This document shows, in pieces, positions 1 through 8,681 of a stretch of 64,000 nucleotides of DNA (position 1 is its first letter; each line of letters opens with the position of its first letter). Where the stretch lies: positions 59,266 to 123,265 of the forward strand of contig NZ_BMYS01000007.1 in the NCBI RefSeq assembly GCF_014652395.1, given 5' to 3'. This stretch comes from Advenella faeciporci (lineage in GTDB: Bacteria; Pseudomonadota; Gammaproteobacteria; Burkholderiales; Burkholderiaceae_B). Made by a program: the position numbers and the translations under genes. Under the pieces are notes generated by a model. It made no database searches and was not told the DNA's origin. It saw only the letters and a program-made list of their open reading frames with translations.

Positions 1-65
1 CTTACGCAGATTCGTTTACAATTAGAAATGATTCGATTGTTATTAATTTAAAAAACCACAACACT

Positions 66-914
66 ATGCAAGCTAATGATGATTTTTCATTGTCCCATAT
101 ATTGATTATCGACAATGAAATACATGGACGTAATGCACTGATGAATATTCTGCGGGAAAAAAACTGCCGTATCAGTCATGCTTTTGATGGCTTACAGGGA
201 TACGAGCGGGCAGTGGCGAATCGTCCCGACCTGATTCTTTCAAACATACAACTGCCCAAACTGAATGGCGTCACGCTTTGCCGTCGCCTGAAAGCCAATC
301 CCTTCACCAACGACATCCCCATGATTTTTTACGGACAGGAAGAAAACCCGGAAAATCGCCTGGAAGCCTTTCGTAGCGGTGCCGTTGATTACATTCCCAA
401 TGATTGTTCAGACTTCGAGGTGATAGCCCGTATTGCCGTGCATTTGTCTTTGGCCAGTAAAAAACGCCTGATTCAATCCATGGGCCTGGGCCAGAACCAG
501 GACATGAATTCATTTCCCACTTTTTCGCCTCGGCCTGCTTCCTGCCAGGAAACCCTGGATGATGCCCTGGTGGTATCCATTGTGCAAAAATATGTCCAGG
601 AACATCTTAACGAACCGCTTTCAATCAGCCATTTGGCTGAAGTGGCCGGAATGCACGAAAAGCGTTTAACCAAGGCCTTCCAGGACCATCTCAATATCAG
701 CGTTTTTGAATTTGTTCGTGATACCCGCATGCACGAGGCAAAACGGTTGTTATTGGAAACCTCCTTGCGTACACTCACCATTGCCGCAGAAATCGGTTAT
801 TCAAGCTCGGCCAATTTCTCAACGGCATTCCAGCAGTTTTATGGGGTTTCCCCCTCTGTGTTCAGAAAAAACAAGGGTAATGTTGATGAAGCCAGACAGT
901 CTGAACACGCCTGA
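66..914 (+). CDS. AraC-family regulator with degenerate receiver domain
   Basis: Predicted 282-residue cytoplasmic DNA-binding regulator. Residues about 10-125 have the receiver (CheY-like) fold pattern (ILIID near 12-16, GAVDYI near 105-110). Residues about 175-275 form an AraC/XylS double helix-turn-helix, ending with the typical IGYSSSANFSTAFQQFYGVSP stretch. The receiver looks non-phosphorylatable: the position of the phospho-acceptor Asp is Asn60 (motif LSNIQLP instead of LLDVMMP), the conserved Thr/Ser position is Gly90, and the switch Lys position is Asn112. It lies 66 nt upstream of a CidA/LrgB pair on the same strand and may regulate it; that is inference. No histidine kinase gene is visible nearby. 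Confidence 0.88.
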   Translation: MQANDDFSLSHILIIDNEIHGRNALMNILREKNCRISHAFDGLQGYERAVANRPDLILSNIQLPKLNGVTLCRRLKANPFTNDIPMIFYGQEENPENRLEAFRSGAVDYIPNDCSDFEVIARIAVHLSLASKKRLIQSMGLGQNQDMNSFPTFSPRPASCQETLDDALVVSIVQKYVQEHLNEPLSISHLAEVAGMHEKRLTKAFQDHLNISVFEFVRDTRMHEAKRLLLETSLRTLTIAAEIGYSSSANFSTAFQQFYGVSPSVFRKNKGNVDEARQSEHA

Positions 915-986
915 TTTTGAAAATAATGTGCGTTAACGGTTAAGATGGCAGCATTCGGACAAAAATTACAATAAAAGGGGGTGGCC

Positions 987-1370
987 ATGTTACTGACGCT
1001 GGCCGTTTTATGTTTTTTCCAGGCATTGGGAGAATGGACATCGGTGCTATCGGGTTTGCCAATACCCGGGCCGGTGCTGGGCATGGTGTTTTTGTTTATT
1101 ACCCTGCTGCTGGAACCACGCCTGAACCATCATATTGCAGCATCTTCCGAGCAACTGCTCAAGTCAATGATGGTCATGTTTATCCCGGTTTGTGTGGGGA
1201 TCATGACTTCTTATACCCTGCTGAAGGGTCAGTGGCTGGCCCTGGTGGCTGCCATCGTCATCAGTACTGTTCTGGCCATGGCGGTGGGAGCGCTGGTGAT
1301 GCAAAAGGTCATGAAGCGCCTGGAAAAACAAGCCCACAACCCGAAAAAGGCGGCGAGCGATGTTGAATGA
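987..1370 (+). CDS. cidA: CidA/LrgA family holin-like membrane protein
   Basis: Small hydrophobic protein of about 127 residues with four predicted membrane segments, matching the CidA/LrgA (YohJ) family. The pattern GLPIPGPVLGM near residue 25 is typical. Members form holin-like or metabolite (pyruvate-type) export complexes in the inner membrane together with an LrgB/CidB partner. A GTG at 981 is in frame and also possible; the ATG at 987 sits at good distance from the purine-rich AAAAGGGGG. The C-terminal end overlaps the start of the LrgB-type gene by 11 nt, so the two are surely co-transcribed. Whether it acts in lysis or in export cannot be told from the sequence. Confidence 0.88.
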   Translation: MLLTLAVLCFFQALGEWTSVLSGLPIPGPVLGMVFLFITLLLEPRLNHHIAASSEQLLKSMMVMFIPVCVGIMTSYTLLKGQWLALVAAIVISTVLAMAVGALVMQKVMKRLEKQAHNPKKAASDVE

Positions 1371-2079
1371 ATTCTGGCTCCCGTTTACCAAAACGCCATT
1401 GTTTGGCATTTTGCTGACCCTGCTGGTTTATGCGCTGGTTGCCTGGCTGGCCAAAAAAAGCCGTTTTCATCCTTTGGTCAACCCTGTTGCCCTGTCCGTT
1501 CTGCTAATCGTGCCTTTTCTTGTGTATACCGGTGTTGCCTATGAAGACTACATGGTGGGTGCACAATACATTTCTTTTCTGCTTGGTCCTGCCACGGTTG
1601 CCCTTGCCGTTCCTTTGGCCAGGCAGCTTGAGCGGGTCAGAAAAGCCTGGTTGCCACTGGTTTGCGGCTTGCTGGCGGGTTCGCTGGTGGCGGTGTTATC
1701 GGTGGTTCTGGTTGCCGCGCTTTTGGGCGCTGAAGATGTCTTGATTATTTCCCTGGCCCCCAAATCGGCTACCATGCCGATTGCCATGGGTGTTAGTGAA
1801 AAGCTGGGGGGCCTGGCTTCGCTGGCAGCGGTGGGGGTCATGGGAACCGGTGTTTTTGGCGTCATGACTGCCCGTTATATTTTTAAAATAATCCATATAG
1901 AGTCACCGGAAATCAGGGGGTTCATGCTGGGCCTCACGGCGCACGGGATTGGCGTGGCGCGTGGTTTCCAGATCAGCAACGAAATAGGCACCTTTGCGGG
2001 CCTTGGAATGAGCCTTAACGGTTTGTTGACCGCTTTTTTGGTGCCTGTGGTGGTCGCCCTGCATTTTCTCCTGTTCTAA
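1360..2079 (+). CDS. cidB: LrgB/CidB family membrane protein
   Basis: About 239 residues, very hydrophobic, with six or more membrane spans. It matches the LrgB (YohK) family: the segment SLAPKSATMPIAMGVSEKLG near residues 130-150 and the C-terminal LGLTAHGIGVARGF region are family hallmarks. It overlaps the CidA/LrgA gene upstream and would be its partner in the inner membrane. The family is tied to murein hydrolase control and to export of small carboxylates and glycolate. The reading frame is complete. No terminator of obvious strength follows, but the next gene is on the other strand. Confidence 0.9.
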   Translation: MLNEFWLPFTKTPLFGILLTLLVYALVAWLAKKSRFHPLVNPVALSVLLIVPFLVYTGVAYEDYMVGAQYISFLLGPATVALAVPLARQLERVRKAWLPLVCGLLAGSLVAVLSVVLVAALLGAEDVLIISLAPKSATMPIAMGVSEKLGGLASLAAVGVMGTGVFGVMTARYIFKIIHIESPEIRGFMLGLTAHGIGVARGFQISNEIGTFAGLGMSLNGLLTAFLVPVVVALHFLLF

Positions 2080-2165
2080 ACAGGTTTACTAAACAGGGTT
2101 ACTATAAGCTGCCGGCGGATACCGTGCTAAGGCCGGCCAATGACATATTGCATCCCTGTTGCCAC

Positions 2166-2615
2166 TTAATGCTGGTGCAGCTGCTCTACCGCCGATACCG
2201 GAACCTGGTCCTGTTTTAGCAGGTCAAGCAGAAGCTGGCGCTGTTCGGCCGAAAGCATTTCCCGTTCCCTGAGCAATTGTTCAATCAAGAGTTGTTGCTG
2301 GTGCTCCTGCAAAAAGGCAATGGCATCACGCTCCGATTCAATGACTGTCCGGTTGGCGGGTTCGGCAAAAATGGCATCAATCATGGCGTTGCGATGAGAT
2401 GCGATTTTAGTGGCGGCCTCGCCAAATTGAGCCAGGAACGGTTGTTCAATTTGCTGCCATTGCTGTTCCTGTTCTGCATCAAGCTGCAGATAGGCGGGCA
2501 GGCTTGTGGCAGTATTTGTGCTTTCGCTCCAGTAATGCCATCCCAAGGCTGCTAATACGCCTATGTTCAGGCAGAGGGAAATCATCAGTAATTTACGCAG
2601 GGAGTTCGTATTCAT
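2166..2615 (-). CDS. Periplasmic heavy-metal sensor-like (Spy/CnrX type) protein
   Basis: About 149 residues: one N-terminal membrane anchor or uncleaved signal (LLMISLCLNIGVLAALGW) followed by a Gln/Glu-rich helical domain in the periplasm. Two LxxEQ-type repeats (LDAEQEQQW, LSAEQRQLL) resemble the LTXXQ pattern of the Spy/CpxP/CnrX/ZraP superfamily. ATG at 2615 was chosen because it follows a good AGGAAG site and lies just after the anti-sigma stop; a longer in-frame start at 2639 would overlap. Last gene of a sigma/anti-sigma cluster, so it probably senses an envelope or metal signal for that pair, as CnrX does for CnrYH. The ligand is unknown. Confidence 0.72.
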   Translation of the reverse strand: MNTNSLRKLLMISLCLNIGVLAALGWHYWSESTNTATSLPAYLQLDAEQEQQWQQIEQPFLAQFGEAATKIASHRNAMIDAIFAEPANRTVIESERDAIAFLQEHQQQLLIEQLLREREMLSAEQRQLLLDLLKQDQVPVSAVEQLHQH

Positions 2616-2620
2616 TGGGA

Positions 2621-3088
2621 TCAGCTTCCTGTCTTGCAAAGCGGGGTGCCGGCACAGATATTGCCCGGCGGTATCGAGTCAAAAACATTCATCGCCATCA
2701 TTTTGACGGGTTCTTGTGGGGGAGCATTATACAGTTGCCCGCCAAACACCAGTCCCAGCGTCAGTGCCATGGCAGCCGATCCGGCCGGCAGCCACCAGCC
2801 ACCCATCAGCCTGTCAAGCAATGTATGAAGTTTGCGACCGGGTGGTGGCAAGGTTTTTATCTGCCTGCCAGCCTGAAGACGGCCTTCCAGTACCTTGGCC
2901 AGATCAAAATTCAGTACCGGCTTGGGTATTTCCTGAAAAGCGACATGCAATTGTTGCAACTGTGCGAACTGTCCCGAACAAATGGGGCAGTGGTGTAAAT
3001 GATCCTGCAGTTCGGCTTTTTCCTGACCAGATAAAACCTGGTCCAGAAACGCGGATAAAGCGGTGTTGCGTGGGCATGATTCATTCAT
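2621..3088 (-). CDS. Membrane anti-sigma factor with zinc-finger (zf-HC2) domain
   Basis: About 155 residues. The N-terminal region carries an HxxxCxxC zinc-binding pattern (HLHHCPICSGQF near residues 30-42), as in zinc-binding anti-sigma factors. One membrane span follows (near 100-120, SAAMALTLGLVFGG) and then a short C-terminal tail that would lie in the periplasm. It begins at ATG 3088 with a CAGGAG site and overlaps the 3' end of the ECF sigma gene by 8 nt, the usual arrangement for a cognate pair. It should hold the sigma factor inactive at the membrane until a signal arrives. Confidence 0.85.
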   Translation of the reverse strand: MNESCPRNTALSAFLDQVLSGQEKAELQDHLHHCPICSGQFAQLQQLHVAFQEIPKPVLNFDLAKVLEGRLQAGRQIKTLPPPGRKLHTLLDRLMGGWWLPAGSAAMALTLGLVFGGQLYNAPPQEPVKMMAMNVFDSIPPGNICAGTPLCKTGS

Positions 3089-3662
3089 GACTTTCTCCTG
3101 TTTGCCGTTTGAACGCAGTTAAGGCGGCAACCCTGGCCCGGGCCAGGCGTGATTTGACAGTCCCTTCGGACACTTCCAGAATGGTGGCGATTTCGCTATA
3201 GGATAAGCCTTCCAGTTCACGCAGCAGTAAAATTTCCCTGTAATTCGGGTTGATGGTGTCCAGCGCCAGCAGCAGTTGTTGGTAATCCTGGCTGTTGATC
3301 AGGCTGTCCTGCGGGCCGACAGAGGTTTCAACCAGTTGCCGGTTTTCATCCTCTTCATCCAAAGAAGCAAAAATCACGGCGTTGCGTCTTCTTAGGGCAT
3401 CAATCGTGGTATTGCGGGCAATTTGCGTCAGCCAGGTAGAGAACTTGGCTTCGGGGCGCCAATCGGGCAATGCCTGCCATGCCTTGATGAAGACATCCTG
3501 GGTCAGGTCGGTTGCTTCATCGGCAGAACCGCATAAATAGGTAATAAAACCAAAGATGCGGTTCTGGTGCGAACGTACCAGACTGGAGAAGGCAGCCGGG
3601 TCACCGGCTTGTGCACGGGTAACCAGCTGTTCTTCCGCTACTGATGAATGAGTGTCCGCCAT
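3081..3662 (-). CDS. ECF-type RNA polymerase sigma factor
   Basis: 193 residues with region 2 (residues about 25-95, FITYLCGSADEATDLTQDVFIKAW, then WLTQIARNTTIDALRRRN) and region 4 (about 130-185, LLRELEGLSYSEIATILEVSEGTVKSRLARAR). These are the two domains of the extracytoplasmic-function sigma-70 family. The downstream gene overlaps and encodes a zinc-finger anti-sigma factor; the upstream gene, 23 nt away, encodes a secreted protein that may belong to the same transcript. A GGAAC-N16-CGTTT promoter-like sequence lies ahead of that upstream gene, which would fit autoregulation. The inducing signal is unknown. Confidence 0.93.
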   Translation of the reverse strand: MADTHSSVAEEQLVTRAQAGDPAAFSSLVRSHQNRIFGFITYLCGSADEATDLTQDVFIKAWQALPDWRPEAKFSTWLTQIARNTTIDALRRRNAVIFASLDEEDENRQLVETSVGPQDSLINSQDYQQLLLALDTINPNYREILLLRELEGLSYSEIATILEVSEGTVKSRLARARVAALTAFKRQTGESHE

Positions 3663-3685
3663 GGTCTGTTTGTCAGCATCCTGGC

Positions 3686-4192
3686 TTAGTGGGCAGAAAA
3701 CGATTCCCAGCCCGGGTGGTTGAAATACTCTCCGTAGGTATCCAGTGCCTTGACCATCTGAACGACACCTTCGCTGGGCGACTTGCCTTCGGTTTTGCCT
3801 TCGATGGTATTGGCACCATTGATAATCTCGCCTATCAGTACGTGCAGGGTAATATCTGCATCCGGTTCAAGTTTGCAATTCTGGATCATGTATTCTATCT
3901 GTTCACCGGCGGTTTTGACCAGTGCCTGATATTCCGGAGCTTCAGTTTTACCTTCGTGGGCCGCTGGAACGGCCTTGCTGACGGCAGCATGAAGGGTTCC
4001 CATGCCCTTTTGCAAGGGGGCGTCAACGTCCCACTTTTGACCGTTATTCAGTTTCAGCTGGGCACTGGAGACCGAGTGTCCGTCATGGCTGTGGGCGCTG
4101 TCTGCCGCCATGGCCGGTGAAAGAGAGGCTGTACCCAGGACCAGGGCATAGGTGATGTTGCGGGCAAGACGGGAAAAATTTGATGGTTTCAT
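3686..4192 (-). CDS. Secreted protein with His-rich N-terminus, helical domain, unknown function
   Basis: About 168 residues. A signal peptide (LARNITYALVLGTASLSPAMA) is followed by a short His-rich stretch (HSHDGHS), then an acidic helical domain with one Cys near NCKLEPDAD and an HPGW motif near the C-terminus. The size and helical pattern recall four-helix cytochrome c'-type proteins, but no CxxCH haem site is present. A longer in-frame ORF begins at 4270, but ATG 4192 gives the signal peptide at the start. It is the first gene of a likely operon with the ECF sigma/anti-sigma/sensor genes, so it may be their target, perhaps metal- or stress-related. That role is inference. Confidence 0.7.
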   Translation of the reverse strand: MKPSNFSRLARNITYALVLGTASLSPAMAADSAHSHDGHSVSSAQLKLNNGQKWDVDAPLQKGMGTLHAAVSKAVPAAHEGKTEAPEYQALVKTAGEQIEYMIQNCKLEPDADITLHVLIGEIINGANTIEGKTEGKSPSEGVVQMVKALDTYGEYFNHPGWESFSAH

Positions 4193-4293
4193 AATGATAA
4201 CTCCGAACAGGTAAGGGATTTGGGCAATCGGTAAATGGCAGGTCTGGCGTGGCCATTTGCCTGACGGCATGATGGGTGCCGTCTTGCTGTATT

Positions 4294-4319
4294 AAACGAA
4301 CGGGGGGCGCAAATGTTCC
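4294..4319 (-). promoter_or_regulatory. Candidate ECF-sigma promoter
   Basis: Read on the minus strand: GGAAC (4315-4319), a 16-nt spacer, then CGTTT (4294-4298). The GGAAC -35 with a CGT-type -10 at this spacing is typical of ECF sigma promoters. It lies about 100 nt upstream of ATG 4192, the first gene of the sigma-factor cluster. This is a pattern match only; no start site is known. Confidence 0.35.
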
Positions 4320-4345
4320 CGAATAATGCCGGGATTGAATTTGTC

Positions 4346-4359
4346 TTGATCTGGATCAA
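4346..4359. promoter_or_regulatory. FNR/ANR box
   Basis: TTGAT-CTGG-ATCAA, an exact match to the FNR/ANR consensus TTGAT-N4-ATCAA. It sits in the divergent intergenic region, 79 nt upstream of the truncated acyl-CoA synthetase start and about 155 nt upstream of the secreted-protein gene on the minus strand. It would bring oxygen control to one of the two. Only the site is seen; binding is inferred. Confidence 0.6.
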
Positions 4360-4437
4360 TATGATTTTCCCTGATGGCAGGACATGAATGCCCGATGCTA
4401 GAATCAGGCCAATAATTATCCAGAACCAGGAGACAGG

Positions 4438-5802
4438 GTGCTAATCCAGAAGCCAACGTATGGGCAAACCTATCAGGAATTCAAATGGGATATCCCGAAA
4501 AATTACAATATCGGAGTGGATGTCTGCGATAAATGGGCCGATGGCAGCGGTCGCCTGGCGCTGATCCATGAAAAATCGCCCACCGATATCAGTCGTTATA
4601 CCTTTGACCAGCTTAAGCAATACTCTAACCAGTTTGCCCGCGTGCTGCAAAAAGCCGGCGTAGGCAAGGGTGACCGGGTGGGTATTTTGCTGGCGCAGGG
4701 AGTGGAAACGGCGATTGCCCACATTGCCGTGTACAAACTGGGGGCGATTGCGATTCCCCTGTTTTCCCTGTTCGGGATAGATGCTTTGCAGTACCGGCTG
4801 TCCAATTCGGGGGCCAGGGTGCTGGTGACCAACCATGAAGGCATGGAAAAGCTGGCGGATATACAGGAAAGCCTGCCCCGGTTGCAGGCGGTTTTCAATA
4901 TTGATGCCGGGCAATCCGATCATCATGCCAAGGCTTTCTGGCCAACCCTGCAGCACGAGGCGGCCGACTTTACACCGGCGGACACGCTGGCTGACGACCC
5001 GGCCGTGATTATTTATACTTCTGGCACAACCGGCAAGCCCAAGGGTGCTTTGCATGCCCATCGGGTATTGCCGGGGCATTTGCCGGGGGTGGAAATGTCC
5101 CATGATTTTCTGTCGGGCAAAGACCGCGTGATGTGGACACCTGCCGACTGGGCCTGGATTGGTGGTTTGTTTGATGTCCTGATGCCCGCCTGGCACCACG
5201 GTATCCCGGTGGTGGCCTGCCGGTTTGAAAAGTTCACCGCCGAAGCAGCCTTTGCGCTGATGGAACGGCACCAGGTAACCCATACTTTCCTGCCACCCAC
5301 GGCACTGAAAATGATGCGCCATATTGAAAATCCGCAACAACGCTGGCGCCTGGGCTTGCGTACCATTGCCAGTGGCGGCGAATCCCTGGGGCTGGAGCTG
5401 ATTGAGTGGGCTAAGCGCAATCTGGGAATCACCATTAACGAGTTTTATGGCCAGACTGAATGCAATATGATTGTTTCCGCCTGTTCAGCCTTGTTTGAAC
5501 CGCAGCTTGGCAATATTGGCAAGGCAGTGCCGGGGCATGTTCTGGACATTGTTGATGAACAGGGGAATGTCTTGCCCAACGGGCAGGAAGGCAATATTGG
5601 CGTGCGGACACCTGACCCGGTCATGTTTTTGGAATACTGGCAAAATCATTCGCCGGGAATTACGCCAGCAACGGTTTTAAATAACGGCCTGTATGGCTTT
5701 GGGGGTGGTTGGCAATATCCTGTGGCGTCCCTTCGGCCACAATGGTGCCGCCACCCTGGCCGCCTTCGGGGCCCATGTCCACGACCCAGTCGGCCGCCTT
5801 GA
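4438..5802 (+). pseudogene. AMP-dependent acyl-CoA synthetase, truncated at the C-terminus
   Basis: The GTG start at 4438 follows an AGGAGA site. Residues 1 to about 400 are a good adenylate-forming enzyme: the P-loop IIYTSGTTGKPKGALH near 195-210, the WTPADWAW region and NEFYGQTECN near 335 are intact. Similarity ends around EYWQN (near 5643), and the frame then runs antisense into the 3' end of uvrA, giving a Pro/Arg-rich nonsense tail to 5802. The family's last 120-140 residues, including the mobile C-terminal domain with the catalytic Lys and the TGD motif, are gone. An active medium-chain or acetate-type synthetase is therefore unlikely. A deletion that stopped next to the uvrA stop codon is the simplest cause. 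Confidence 0.8.
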
Positions 5803-8545
5803 TCACGTCCAGGTTGTGTTCAATCACCACCACGGTATTGCCGGCATCCACCAGTTGGTTAATCACTTCAAGCAACAGGGCAATATCGGCAAAATGCAGT
5901 CCGGTGGTGGGCTCGTCCAGTACATACATGGTTTTGCCGGTGCTGCGTTTGGACAGTTCCAGTGACAGCTTGATGCGCTGCGCCTCGCCACCGGAAAGCG
6001 TGGTGGCGCTTTGTCCCAGGCGGATATAGCTAAGGCCGACATCCATTAAGGTTTGCAGCTTGCGGGCAACCAGCGGCACCGCGCTGAAATACTCAAGGGC
6101 CTGTTCCACGGTAAGGTCCAGTACATCACTGATGGTACGGCCACGGTAGCGGATGTCCAGGGTTTCCCGGTTATAGCGCTTGCCCTGACAGGTGTCGCAG
6201 GGTACATACATGTCGGGCAGGAAATGCATTTCCACCTTGATGACGCCATCGCCCTGACAGTTTTCACAGCGCCCACCCTTGACGTTAAAGGAAAAACGTC
6301 CCGGATCATAGCCGCGGGCACGGGCTTCGGGGGTGCCGGCAAACAATTCGCGAATGGGGGTGAACAGGCCGGTGTAGGTGGCCGGATTGCTCCGTGGCGT
6401 GCGTCCGATCGGGCTTTGGTCCACGTTGATGATCTTGTCGAAATGTTCCAGCCCTTCAATGTGGGCATAGGGCGCTGATTCTGCCTGTGCCCGGTTCAGT
6501 TCCCTGGCCATGATGGTGGCCAGGGTATCATTGATCAGGGTGGATTTTCCTGAACCGGAAACCCCCGAAATACAGACCAGCTTGCCTACCGGAATATGCA
6601 AATCAACCGACTTCAGGTTGTTGCCGGTGCAGCCAAACAGTTTCAGCCAGGGCTGCTCCGCCCCGAGGGGACGGATTTTACCGGCATTGATGGTTTGGCG
6701 GCCGCTTAAGTAATTGCCAGTCAGGGATTGCGGGTTGGCTTCCACTTCTTTTGGGGTGCCTTGGGCAATGACCCGGCCACCGTGTTCTCCGGCACCGGGG
6801 CCCATGTCAACCACCCAGTCAGCGGCCCGGATCATGTCTTCGTCATGCTCCACCACAATCACGCTGTTGCCCAGGTCACGCAGGTGCTGGAGGGTATGGA
6901 TAAGGCGGTCGTTATCACGCTGGTGCAGGCCAATAGAGGGTTCATCAAGCACATACATCACGCCGGTCAGGCCCGAGCCGATCTGGCTGGCCAGGCGGAT
7001 GCGCTGGGCTTCGCCGCCGGAAATGGTGTCGGCGCTGCGATCCAGGGACAGGTAGTTCAGCCCCACGTCATTCAGGAACTGCAGGCGTGACTGGATTTCA
7101 CGCACGATCCGGTTGGCGATTTCCTGCTTGGCACCGCTAAGCTGCAGGGCCTGGAACCATTCCAGGCATTCGGACAGTGCCATGGCTTCCACTTCGTAGA
7201 TGCCCAGCCCGCGTTTGGTGCCTTCCCGCACCTCGTTGCCAATCAGCACATTCCGGGCATCGGCACGAAGGCGTGAACCTTCGCATTCGGGGCAGACTTG
7301 GAGGCTGCGGTATTTGCCCAGCTCTTCGCGCACGGCGCTGGAATCGGTTTCCAGCCAGCGTCTTTCCAGATTGGGAATAATCCCTTCGAAGGCATGGGTC
7401 TTGAAGGTGCTGCGGCCTTTGTTGTCCAGGTAGAGAAAAGAAATTTCCTCTGAACCGGAACCGTACAGCACGATATGTTTTATGTTCTCTGGCAGTGATT
7501 CAAAGGCTTCATCAATATCGAAGCCGTAATGAATGGCCAGGCTGTGCAGCAGGGAGTGGGTAAAGGCATTGCGCTTGTCCCAGCCTTTGATGGCACCGCT
7601 GGCCAGGCTGAGTTCGGGAAAGGCCACAATGCGTTTGGGATCAAAAATATGGACATGACCCAAACCGTCACAGCGTGGACAGGCACCCACCGGGTTGTTA
7701 AAGCTGAACAGCCGGGGCTCCAGTTCGGGCAGGCTGTGGTTGCAGACGGGGCAGGCATAGCGGCTGGAAAAAGCGTGTTCGATATTTTCATCAAGGTCCA
7801 GCACAATCACCCGGCCATCGGCCAGCTTGATCGCGGTTTCAATGCTTTCGGCCAGGCGCTGCTTGCTGTCTTCACGCACTTTCAGACGGTCAATCACCAC
7901 ATCAATATTGTGCTTTTCGTTTTTGTTCAGGGGGGCAATGCGGTCAAGTTCGATCATGGTGTCGTCAATGCGAACGCGAATGAAACCCTGGGCCTGAAAC
8001 TGGGCGAACTCATCTTCAAAGCTGCCCTTGCGATTGCGGGCAATGGGAGCCAGCAGGGCAATCCGGGTATCGGGTTTGAGGGCCAGAATGAAATCAACCA
8101 TTTGGCCGACGCTTTGGGCCTGCAGGGGTTCTCCGTGTTCGGGACAATAGGGTGTGCCCACGCGGGCAAACAGCAGGCGCAGGTAATCGTGGATCTCGGT
8201 AATGGTGCCAACGGTGGAGCGCGGGTTGTGCCCGGCCGCTTTTTGCTCGATGGAAATGGCTGGTGACAGGCCTTCGATCAGGTCGACATCGGGCTTGTCC
8301 ATAAGTTGCAGGAACTGGCGCGCATAGGCCGACAGGCTTTCCACATAACGGCGCTGGCCTTCGGCATACAGGGTGTCAAACGCCAGTGAAGACTTGCCCG
8401 AGCCCGACAGGCCGGTCATGACGACCAGTTTATGACGGGGCAAATCAAGTGAAATATTCTTGAGATTATGCGTGCGGGCACCGCGGATGCGGATTGCATC
8501 CCTGTTGAAATCACCGTTTGTGTCGGGGGATGTATCCATTACCAT
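5660..8545 (-). CDS. uvrA: Excinuclease ABC subunit A
   Basis: 961 residues, the normal length for UvrA, with two ABC ATPase halves. The first Walker A is [13 protein letters not shown] near residue 45 and the second [12 protein letters not shown] near 660. Both zinc-finger cysteine sets are present ([19 protein letters not shown] with its CPRC partner, and [19 protein letters not shown] with CDTC). The ABC signatures [12 protein letters not shown] and [12 protein letters not shown] are intact. UvrA scans DNA and loads UvrB in nucleotide excision repair. The C-terminus is complete (TGRYLKP) even though its stop codon abuts the decayed acyl-CoA synthetase. No clear LexA site was found in the 136-nt gap to the divergent MFS gene. 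Confidence 0.98.
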   Translation of the reverse strand: MVMDTSPDTNGDFNRDAIRIRGARTHNLKNISLDLPRHKLVVMTGLSGSGKSSLAFDTLYAEGQRRYVESLSAYARQFLQLMDKPDVDLIEGLSPAISIEQKAAGHNPRSTVGTITEIHDYLRLLFARVGTPYCPEHGEPLQAQSVGQMVDFILALKPDTRIALLAPIARNRKGSFEDEFAQFQAQGFIRVRIDDTMIELDRIAPLNKNEKHNIDVVIDRLKVREDSKQRLAESIETAIKLADGRVIVLDLDENIEHAFSSRYACPVCNHSLPELEPRLFSFNNPVGACPRCDGLGHVHIFDPKRIVAFPELSLASGAIKGWDKRNAFTHSLLHSLAIHYGFDIDEAFESLPENIKHIVLYGSGSEEISFLYLDNKGRSTFKTHAFEGIIPNLERRWLETDSSAVREELGKYRSLQVCPECEGSRLRADARNVLIGNEVREGTKRGLGIYEVEAMALSECLEWFQALQLSGAKQEIANRIVREIQSRLQFLNDVGLNYLSLDRSADTISGGEAQRIRLASQIGSGLTGVMYVLDEPSIGLHQRDNDRLIHTLQHLRDLGNSVIVVEHDEDMIRAADWVVDMGPGAGEHGGRVIAQGTPKEVEANPQSLTGNYLSGRQTINAGKIRPLGAEQPWLKLFGCTGNNLKSVDLHIPVGKLVCISGVSGSGKSTLINDTLATIMARELNRAQAESAPYAHIEGLEHFDKIINVDQSPIGRTPRSNPATYTGLFTPIRELFAGTPEARARGYDPGRFSFNVKGGRCENCQGDGVIKVEMHFLPDMYVPCDTCQGKRYNRETLDIRYRGRTISDVLDLTVEQALEYFSAVPLVARKLQTLMDVGLSYIRLGQSATTLSGGEAQRIKLSLELSKRSTGKTMYVLDEPTTGLHFADIALLLEVINQLVDAGNTVVVIEHNLDVIKAADWVVDMGPEGGQGGGTIVAEGTPQDIANHPQSHTGRYLKPLLA

Positions 8546-8681
8546 TGTTTAATACTAGCTTCCAGTAAGATGAGTCTGGTTTTTGTCAGTGCAATACATA
8601 ACTATAACGCAGTAAGCCAGTCTGCGTTACACTCTCATAAAGATATCCGCCAATTAGTTGGTTATTCATTGAATTCTTTAC

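Noticed and set aside
7529..8266. Long ORF on the plus strand opposite uvrA
   Set aside because: Antisense shadow of uvrA: no ribosome site, no known domain, and the uvrA protein is intact throughout.
8546..8681. LexA (SOS) box ahead of uvrA
   Set aside because: The best candidate is CTG-N8-CAG, which has the wrong spacing for the CTG-N10-CAG consensus.
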